Assembly (NCBI GenBank): GCA_002685415.1
Contig: NYXO01000001.1
Location: 77,726 to 89,405, forward strand
Direction of reading: 5' to 3'
DNA: 11,680 bases
Origin: Methanobacteriota archaeon
GTDB taxonomy: Archaea; Thermoplasmatota; Poseidoniia; Poseidoniales; Thalassarchaeaceae
How positions within the stretch are numbered: the stretch's first letter is position 1; every line of letters begins with the position of its first letter. Below the pieces are notes generated by a model. That model did not search any database and had not been told where the DNA came from. It worked only from the letters and a program-made list of their open reading frames with translations. The position numbers and the translations under genes were made by a program. Shown here piece after piece: positions 6,254 through 11,680 of the stretch.

Positions 6254-8743
6254 GTGGATGAGGAAATGGGGGCTCCCTTAATTGAGGATAAACGTTGGTC
6301 AATTGACCTAGAGAAAAGGATTCAAGAAGACCACTATTCTGATCCTGCAGTTTACAATCAGCGATATGCCTTCAATCCTAATTCTGGCAAGGAAATTTTC
6401 GTAATCGATACACCACCCCCTTATCCAAGTGGTACATGGCATATTGGTGCTGTTGCTCAATATTCCATGATTGATGTCATTGCTCGTAGTCAGAGATTAC
6501 TAGGGAAGGAGGTATTCTTCCCCTGGGGTGTAGATCGAAATGGTATCAATATCGAATTCACTGTAGAGAAAAACACTGGCAGGAAAATGAAGACATTTGA
6601 ACGCTCAGAATTTTTAGATTTATGTCGTGAGACAATCGAAGAATATACTCAAGAAATGAGAGAGACTGCTGCTAGAGTGGGTCTTTCTTGTGACTTCGAT
6701 AAAGAATATCTTACAGATTCAGATGAATATCGCGGAGTATCTCAATCAATCTTTGTTGATTTGTTCAAGAGGGGAGACATTGTAGAAGACCTACGCCCCA
6801 ATATCTACGATCCTGTCGAAGGTACAACTATCGCTGACGCAGAAGTAGAAAGACTACGAAGAAATTCAAAACTTATCGATATCCGATGGACTACAGAAGA
6901 TGGTATCGATGTCGTAATTTCAACTACAAGGCCTGAATTGATTTGTGCCTGTGGTGTGGTTGTAGTTCATCCAGATGACGATAGGTATCGGAATTTGGTG
7001 GGAAAAAAGATCGTAATCCCCGTCGAGACTAATGGTAGGACAAAATCAGTTGAAATAATGACACATCCTTCCGTGAAATCTGAATTCGGTTCCGGTGTGC
7101 TGATGGTTTGTTCATTTGGGGATCAAAACGATGTTGCAGTTTTCCGAGAATTAGGTTTAACCCCATTTCAAGCAATAGACCTAGAGGGCAATATGACTGA
7201 TGTCTCTGGGCCATATGCTGGTTTGACGGTATTGGAAGCAAGAGAGAAAGTAATTGAAGATCTTACCTCTGGTGAACGAATCGTGAATATCATCGAAAAA
7301 GAACAAGATGTTCCAGTCAGTGAGAGAGGAAAGAATCCAGTCGAGATAATCCTTCTCAAGGAATGGTATGTAAAACAAACCCACATTCAAAATAGGATAC
7401 GTGAATTGATAGAGGATATGGAATTTCACCCGGTAAGGAATAAACAATTTTTACTGGACTGGATGGATAATATTAGCATCGATTGGCCGATTAGTAGGAG
7501 AAGATGGTACCACACAGAAGTTCCAATTTGGTATTCTGAAGATGGTACAAAAATAATTACTCCACCATCTGGGACTTACGTGCAACCTTGGAGGGAAAAT
7601 CCTCCTGCTGGTAGTCGGGTGTTAGACAGAGATACCAGAGATGACTTAGGGAGTTGGGACGAACTTTCCTCCGAATTAGGGGTAGTTATTGGTGAAGAGA
7701 AGGTATTCGATACTTGGATGGATTCTTCCAACTCTAACCTCTACGTGTCCGGTTACCTATCTAACCCAGATTTATTTTCAGATGCATTCCCTACGGGAAT
7801 AAGGCCTCAAGGCAAAGAAATAGTTCGAACATGGTTGTATTACACTCTATTGAAGAGTGCTTTGTTACTAGATTCTCCAGGGTTCAAACATGTTTGGATT
7901 GATGGTTTGGGTATGGATCCTTGGGGTAGAAAGATGTCAAAATCCCTCGGTAACGGAATTGACGCTAACTCAGTTCTTGAATGTGGAGCTGGTGGAAGAA
8001 CTGGATCTTGGAAGATTAAAGGTCCGGACAAGGTTGTAAATCTCAGAGCCAATAAGATTGGTTCCGAATGTTTCCGTTTATGGAAAGCGTGTGATGCTCA
8101 AGTCGGAGATGATTTTCATATCAATCCCGAGGAAATAGAACAGAAGTACTACGGCGTCTTAACTAAATTGTTTAATGTCGCGAGATTTGCCAGCCAATTC
8201 CCCGTTCCTAGTAATCTAGAGAAGTTACCTACTGATTTAGCACCCGAAGACAAATGGATTCTTAGTGAATTCGATAACATAATGAAAAAGGTAGAGAAAG
8301 CGTGGATGGAAATTGACATTTACACTGCAGCTCAATCCATGAAAAATTTCTCAACCGGGGTGTTAGCCAGTCATTGGCTCGAGATGGTCAAAACCAGGTT
8401 GTATGACGGCGATGAGTCTGCTGCTTGGACTCTACACAGAATGTTCAGAGATTTAATGGATGGATTTTCGCCAATCTGTCCCTTTTTCAGTCACTATCTA
8501 TCATCAATTCTTTACGATAGATCCGCGGTAATTGCAGATTCATTCCCCTCAATTCCCCTTGATTTCGAGACCTATAAATGGACTGAGATAACAGAATCCG
8601 TGATGGACTTTAACTCGGAAGTTTGGAGGACTAAAAAGGAACAAGGGCTTTCGTTGAATTCAGAACTATCAGGTGTCAACATTCCTGATAATTTGTCACA
8701 GCTGGAAGTACCGTTGAGAAGAATGCACAAGTTACTTGACTAA
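6254..8743 (+). CDS. valS: Valyl-tRNA synthetase
   Basis: Class I aminoacyl-tRNA synthetase that charges tRNA-Val with valine and clears misactivated threonine with its CP1 editing domain. Length is 829 residues. The Rossmann start FVIDTPPPYPSGTWHIGAV carries HIGA (63-66) instead of HIGH, then VFFPWGVDRNGINIEF. The CP1 region (roughly 170-340) has TTIADAEVE, STTRPELICACGVVVVHPDD and GVLMVCSFGDQNDVAVF, which are ValRS-type and not IleRS or LeuRS. The catalytic core resumes with DWPISRRRWYHTEVPIWY, FDTWMDSSNSNLY and KMSKS (560-564); the helical anticodon-binding domain follows (about 625-820). The usual Cys pair before TTIADAEVE is absent (YDPVEG instead), and there is no long C-terminal coiled coil, so the protein is short for the family. 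The start is GTG 6254 or ATG 6266; GGTGGA before the latter is an imperfect binding site. It overlaps the convergent reductase gene by 4 bases. Confidence 0.95.
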   Translation: MDEEMGAPLIEDKRWSIDLEKRIQEDHYSDPAVYNQRYAFNPNSGKEIFVIDTPPPYPSGTWHIGAVAQYSMIDVIARSQRLLGKEVFFPWGVDRNGINIEFTVEKNTGRKMKTFERSEFLDLCRETIEEYTQEMRETAARVGLSCDFDKEYLTDSDEYRGVSQSIFVDLFKRGDIVEDLRPNIYDPVEGTTIADAEVERLRRNSKLIDIRWTTEDGIDVVISTTRPELICACGVVVVHPDDDRYRNLVGKKIVIPVETNGRTKSVEIMTHPSVKSEFGSGVLMVCSFGDQNDVAVFRELGLTPFQAIDLEGNMTDVSGPYAGLTVLEAREKVIEDLTSGERIVNIIEKEQDVPVSERGKNPVEIILLKEWYVKQTHIQNRIRELIEDMEFHPVRNKQFLLDWMDNISIDWPISRRRWYHTEVPIWYSEDGTKIITPPSGTYVQPWRENPPAGSRVLDRDTRDDLGSWDELSSELGVVIGEEKVFDTWMDSSNSNLYVSGYLSNPDLFSDAFPTGIRPQGKEIVRTWLYYTLLKSALLLDSPGFKHVWIDGLGMDPWGRKMSKSLGNGIDANSVLECGAGGRTGSWKIKGPDKVVNLRANKIGSECFRLWKACDAQVGDDFHINPEEIEQKYYGVLTKLFNVARFASQFPVPSNLEKLPTDLAPEDKWILSEFDNIMKKVEKAWMEIDIYTAAQSMKNFSTGVLASHWLEMVKTRLYDGDESAAWTLHRMFRDLMDGFSPICPFFSHYLSSILYDRSAVIADSFPSIPLDFETYKWTEITESVMDFNSEVWRTKKEQGLSLNSELSGVNIPDNLSQLEVPLRRMHKLLD

Positions 8744-9504
8744 ATCAGGAAGGGTATCAGGGCTTTACGATTAGTTGGATAATCTGGGAATTCTTCCTTG
8801 TACCAACGATGATGGGTAAATGCTCTAGGTGCTAAGTTGCAAAATGTCCAGAAGGCAAATGTGAAACCAGCTAGTGACCATGTTGCAATCGCAAAACCTA
8901 ACCATTCGGCTATTTCACCAAGATAGTTGGGGCAACTCACTCTATCGAATAACCCACCTCTAGGTATTTTGTATCCTGTACTACCGTCTTCACGTAATGT
9001 GAATAAGATATTATCTGATTTGATATTGATAATCATCCCAAGCGTGAATAATCCAATTCCAACAATAAATCTAGGATCGGTTAACCAAGTTAACTCGTAA
9101 CCATCATTGATTTGAAATAACCAAATCCCGTTTATTAGACAATTCACTGTGTTGAAAATAACTGCTAAGATAACGACAGATATTGGCATAAATTTCTTTT
9201 CTAATTGTGCCCTATAAGGCCAAAGAAAAGCCCTATTGATGTAATGTCCAGTCCAAATGGCCCAGAAAATCAATACTACGGTTTCCTTATTATTGCCGAA
9301 TAATAACAGCCCAGTCAGTAAAAAAACAGGGATAGATTCCATGATCATCCAACCCCTACGAGCTGAAATTTCTGGTCCCCACCCCGCAGACCTATGCCTG
9401 CCATAAGGTGCATTAATGAAAGTCAAAATGATGAATGTAATTAGCCCCATTGCTATCCAAATATAACAAATAAATTCGTAATTCTCATAGGATAGAGAAG
9501 TCAT
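8740..9504 (-). CDS. Steroid 5-alpha-reductase family protein (SRD5A-like enone reductase)
   Basis: A 254-residue, seven-helix membrane enzyme of the 3-oxo-5-alpha-steroid 4-dehydrogenase family (PF02544, from memory). Such enzymes use NADPH to reduce a double bond next to a carbonyl. Family text: APYGRH (32-37), ME56SIP, GHY88INRA, then GMIINIKSDNIL, GYKIPRGGLF, VSCPNYLGEIAEWLGFA, NLAPRAFTHHRWY and YPTNRKALIPF. Residues N160, D164, R171, Y178, N193, R227, H231 and Y235 coincide, even in number, with the NADPH-contact residues I recall for human SRD5A2, also 254 residues long. Glu56 and Tyr88 sit where its catalytic Glu57 and Tyr91 are. ATG 9504 has a strong site AGGTGAT 8 nt upstream, which contains the SDR stop codon. 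It is translationally coupled to that SDR. Substrate unknown: polyprenal, a steroid-like molecule or another enone. ICMT-type methyltransferases share the fold, but the motifs favour SRD5A. Confidence 0.88.
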   Translation of the reverse strand: MTSLSYENYEFICYIWIAMGLITFIILTFINAPYGRHRSAGWGPEISARRGWMIMESIPVFLLTGLLLFGNNKETVVLIFWAIWTGHYINRAFLWPYRAQLEKKFMPISVVILAVIFNTVNCLINGIWLFQINDGYELTWLTDPRFIVGIGLFTLGMIINIKSDNILFTLREDGSTGYKIPRGGLFDRVSCPNYLGEIAEWLGFAIATWSLAGFTFAFWTFCNLAPRAFTHHRWYKEEFPDYPTNRKALIPFLI

Positions 9505-9511
9505 CTAAAAA

Positions 9512-9518
9512 ATCACCT
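9512..9518 (-). promoter_or_regulatory. Ribosome binding site with embedded stop codon (SDR/SRD5A junction)
   Basis: AGGTGAT on the minus strand, a 7-base match to the archaeal anti-Shine-Dalgarno, sits 7-8 nt before ATG 9504. The TGA inside it (9515-9513) is the stop of the SDR gene. It fixes the reductase start and ties its translation to that of the SDR. Confidence 0.7.
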
Positions 9519-10490
9519 TTGATTCTTAATATGCCAAGAAATAGTGTCAGAAATAGTATCCTCTAAAGGACGTGGTGAATGCCCAAGGTGTTCCTCTGCT
9601 AAATTACCAGGGATGTTTCTACATTGGATTGCCAATGCTTGTAAACTACCTTTACTGAAACTAGGTCTGACACCTGTTAGACGACTCTTCAATGTAGAAT
9701 ACGGTAACGCTAGATATGACATCCAAAACGGTATCGTTGCGACATGAGTTCGATTGCCTGTAATATGTTTCACCATATTAGACAATTCAGGCATAGAAGC
9801 CCAACGGCCTGGTAGGATGTAATTCTGCCCATCAATACCCTTGTTTAAGCAATTGACTGCACTTATTGCTACATCCCTAACGTCGACCCAATTGAACCCG
9901 TTATTGATAGCGAATGGCATACTACCATTCGCCATATCAGATAGGACTTTGCCCATTCTACTGGGTTTGTAATCCTCTGGCCCAATAATGCCAGTTGGCT
10001 GAATAACATTGAGGTTCAATCCCTGTTCTTTTGAAGAAAGTACCAGTTTTTGGGCCTCCGCTTTTGATCTATCATACGGTAGTGCCCTAGGGTCTGAAAC
10101 AAGAGGCCTACTCTCAACTAATGGCTCATTTGTCGGTTGTTGTTTGAATGCGTGAATACTGGAAAAATGGACTAGTTTATCCACTCCTGATTCGATAGCC
10201 GCGTTAACAATTGATTGAGTGCCTTGGACATTGATTTTGAACATTAAATCTTCACTTATTTTCTCGACAGCCACAAAAGCTGCGGAATGGAAAACAACAT
10301 CACAGTCAGACATCAGGGCAGCCATATCCTTTGCATTGAGCATGTCACCTGTTACGAGATTAACATCTAAATTTTCTAATGATCTTACATCGGACCTTAC
10401 AAGGCAATCTACTTCAAATCCTCTTGTTAGCAATTCACGAACGAGGTTACCACCAACATGGCCACTGCCTCCCGTGACAAATGCTCTCAT
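9513..10490 (-). CDS. Extended SDR, NAD(P)-dependent (3-beta-HSD / dihydroflavonol reductase-like)
   Basis: A 325-residue extended short-chain dehydrogenase/reductase. Counting from ATG 10490, the cofactor motif TGGSGHVGG is at residues 6-14. An acidic-to-basic switch at the end of strand 2 (CLVRSD) leans to NADP. FHSAAFVA, the Asn of INVQGTQS, the catalytic Ser in HFSSIH (about 110) and YDRSK (Tyr139, Lys143) complete the active site. QPTGIIGPED and NGFNWVDVRDVA are typical of the 3-beta-HSD/DFR-like branch, which oxidises or reduces a secondary alcohol or ketone next to a double bond or ring. A GTG at 10508 gives six more residues (MHIVLY), but the family begins at MRAFVTGG, so I take ATG 10490. 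No clear binding site precedes it; serA ends 38 nt upstream. The stop lies within the binding site of the SRD5A-like gene, suggesting the two enzymes act together. Substrate not predictable from sequence alone. Confidence 0.88.
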   Translation of the reverse strand: MRAFVTGGSGHVGGNLVRELLTRGFEVDCLVRSDVRSLENLDVNLVTGDMLNAKDMAALMSDCDVVFHSAAFVAVEKISEDLMFKINVQGTQSIVNAAIESGVDKLVHFSSIHAFKQQPTNEPLVESRPLVSDPRALPYDRSKAEAQKLVLSSKEQGLNLNVIQPTGIIGPEDYKPSRMGKVLSDMANGSMPFAINNGFNWVDVRDVAISAVNCLNKGIDGQNYILPGRWASMPELSNMVKHITGNRTHVATIPFWMSYLALPYSTLKSRLTGVRPSFSKGSLQALAIQCRNIPGNLAEEHLGHSPRPLEDTISDTISWHIKNQR

Positions 10491-10528
10491 GTAGAGGACT
10501 ATGTGCACCTAAGCATGAACCTACCGGA

Positions 10529-11494
10529 TTAATTTAAGGCCGAATGAGGCTTTTTTCCAGCGAAGTGATCCAATAACAGTGTGACCATTTCTTCACCAAT
10601 TCGAGTTTGAGCCTCTAAAGTAGAGGCGCCAATATGAGGTGTTCCGTGGAAGTGAGGGTGATGGACAAGAGGATTATCTATGGCTGGTTCAACCTCGAAT
10701 ACATCAAGAGCGACACTCGTTAAATCACCAGACTCTAATGCATTTAGAACTGCTAACTCATCTACGATACCGCCTCGGGCACAATTTACGATGTGGTTAC
10801 CGCAACTAACTCCATTGGGTGCGGAAGTAGGCATCATCTCTATTCGCCTTGAATTAACCAAATGATACGTTTCCTCTGTTAGATTGCAATGAATGGAAAT
10901 GTGGGTACATAGTCTGAAGAGTGAATCTACATCTTCGTGCATAGTACAATCAAATTTTTTTGCAATAGTTGCTGGTATATATGGGTCGAAAGCGTGACAT
11001 TCCATTCCCATTGCCAAGGCTACACTAGCGACTCCCTGGGCTATTCTACCGAACCCGATTAGACCCAAACGCTTGCCACTTAATTCGGTACCTTTCAATT
11101 GTTTTTTTTCCCATAGTCCTTCTCGTAGCCCTCGATCTCCTCGAGTTATATGTCTGCACGACGCCAATAGGTGCCCCACGGTCAATTCAACTACACTATT
11201 TGTTGAAGATTGAGGTGTATTACATACTACAATTCCTAAGCTTGAGGCTGTTTCAATGTCGATGTTGTCAACACCAACTCCTGCCCTTCCAATGAAGGAC
11301 AATTTGTTTTCATTGGATAAAATTTCAGAAGTTAGTTTAGTAGCACTCCGCACGACAATGGCATCAAAATCAGATATTGCCCCATTCACTAACTCGGCCT
11401 CGGTGTAGTGTTGTTCAACAACATCATGGCCAGCATCTCGCAATCTGTTAACGGCTGAAGGGTCCATTCCATCTGTAATTGCAATTCTACCCAT
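10529..11494 (-). CDS. serA: D-3-phosphoglycerate dehydrogenase, short form
   Basis: First step of serine synthesis: 3-phosphoglycerate to 3-phosphohydroxypyruvate with NAD. It is a D-2-hydroxyacid dehydrogenase of 321 residues. Substrate-domain text is VVRSATK and FIGRAGVGVDNID; the NAD domain has GLIGFGRIAQGVA with the cofactor Asp in AFDPY. Counting from ATG 11494, the catalytic residues are Arg240 (NCARGGIVDE), Glu269 (DVFEVEP) and His287 (TPHIGAST). It stops right after the substrate domain returns, so it lacks the ACT or ASB regulatory domains of long-form enzymes and should not show ACT-type serine feedback. The open frame extends to a TTG at 11515, but ATG 11494 puts the N-terminus (MGRIAITDGMDP) where relatives begin. 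A small insert, SAPNGVSCGN, precedes the Arg motif. A related 2-hydroxyacid dehydrogenase remains possible, but the match to SerA is good. It leads the serA-SDR-SRD5A gene run. Confidence 0.9.
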   Translation of the reverse strand: MGRIAITDGMDPSAVNRLRDAGHDVVEQHYTEAELVNGAISDFDAIVVRSATKLTSEILSNENKLSFIGRAGVGVDNIDIETASSLGIVVCNTPQSSTNSVVELTVGHLLASCRHITRGDRGLREGLWEKKQLKGTELSGKRLGLIGFGRIAQGVASVALAMGMECHAFDPYIPATIAKKFDCTMHEDVDSLFRLCTHISIHCNLTEETYHLVNSRRIEMMPTSAPNGVSCGNHIVNCARGGIVDELAVLNALESGDLTSVALDVFEVEPAIDNPLVHHPHFHGTPHIGASTLEAQTRIGEEMVTLLLDHFAGKKPHSALN

Positions 11495-11596
11495 GATTAC
11501 GTGCGGTATTAACAAATTGATGAATTTTTACTTGAGTTGATTAGCGGTATCCCGGTATTGAATTTGAACCAAGGAATACTAATTTTTCCTCAAAAT
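11495..11596. promoter_or_regulatory. Divergent promoter region between serA and the membrane-protein gene
   Basis: A 102-bp AT-rich spacer. On the minus strand GTAAAAATT (about 11525-11533) is a candidate TATA element for serA; on the plus strand ATACTAAT (11576-11583) precedes the next gene. No Shine-Dalgarno is visible before either start, so leaderless or short-leader mRNAs are possible. These calls are by eye. Confidence 0.35.
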
Positions 11597-11680
11597 ATGA
11601 CCGTTTATTTCTTGGTGTCAATACTAGCCGTTATATTCATGGCGGCGTCGTTGGAATCACTCATCACCGCTATTCTCATT
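11597..11680 (+). CDS. 5' end of a probable membrane or secreted protein, cut by the window
   Basis: From ATG 11597 the frame stays open for 28 codons to the window edge and encodes a strongly hydrophobic stretch (VYFLVSILAVIFMAA, then LESLITAILI), fitting a first transmembrane helix or signal anchor. It is divergent from serA, and the AT-rich spacer fits a promoter. No family can be named from so little. There is no ribosome binding site upstream, so the start could also lie elsewhere in frame. Confidence 0.5.
   Translation, partial: MTVYFLVSILAVIFMAASLESLITAILI

Noticed and set aside
7029..7447. Several minus-strand frames inside valS
   Set aside because: They are shadows of conserved ValRS coding sequence.
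10491..10508. GTG start for the SDR giving six extra residues
   Set aside because: The Rossmann strand normally begins right at the ATG 10490; the extra residues look like leader sequence.
11495..11515. TTG start for serA giving seven extra residues
   Set aside because: ATG 11494 matches where relatives start, and no binding site favours TTG.
1..11680. CRISPR arrays, insertion sequences, tRNA and rRNA genes
   Set aside because: No regularly spaced repeats, transposase-like proteins, tRNA cloverleaf or rRNA-like stretches were seen by eye.

Overview
The window looks like a gene-dense stretch of an AT-rich archaeal chromosome. The best evidence is a GC-rich non-coding gene at about 1428-1753 that folds as an archaeal-type SRP (7S) RNA. 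It has helix 8 with its GGAA loop and CAGG/AGCA internal loop, and helix 6 with a GNAR loop, which bacterial SRP RNAs lack. Other archaeal signs are the archaeal form of valyl-tRNA synthetase, several GTG/TTG starts, GGTGA-type ribosome binding sites complementary to the archaeal 16S 3' end, and a CcmE of the CxxxY type. A marine Thermoplasmatota (Marine Group II/III, Poseidoniia-like) source is my best guess. It rests on general impression, not on a phylogenetic marker.

Layout. (1) 1-1757, plus strand: the 3' part of pyrD (class 2 dihydroorotate dehydrogenase), a small ccmE-like heme chaperone gene, then the SRP RNA gene flanked by two 7-bp inverted repeats. (2) 1758-6103, minus strand: an apparent operon in the order RND/MMPL exporter, EVE-domain protein, DUF1028 protein, with junctions of 4 and 10 nt. 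(3) A 150-bp divergent spacer with an operator-like palindrome. (4) 6254-8743, plus strand: valS. (5) 8740-11494, minus strand, tail-to-tail with valS: serA, an extended SDR, and a steroid 5-alpha-reductase homologue. The last two are tightly coupled. (6) A divergent spacer, then from 11597 the first codons of a probable membrane protein that runs out of the window.

Most of the genes are housekeeping: pyrimidine, serine and cytochrome c biosynthesis, protein targeting, and tRNA charging. The least ordinary part is the SDR plus SRD5A-like pair at 8740-10490. The reductase keeps, as far as I can recall the family, all the NADPH-contact residues of the human steroid 5-alpha-reductase. Its SDR partner could supply or consume the carbonyl substrate. 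By analogy with eukaryotic DHRSX/SRD5A3, alpha-saturation of a polyprenal to make dolichol is one testable idea; steroid-like or other enone substrates are alternatives.

I saw no insertion sequence, CRISPR array, tRNA or rRNA. All gene-free stretches longer than about 50 bases are covered by an entry below, except 924-977, where I see nothing distinctive.
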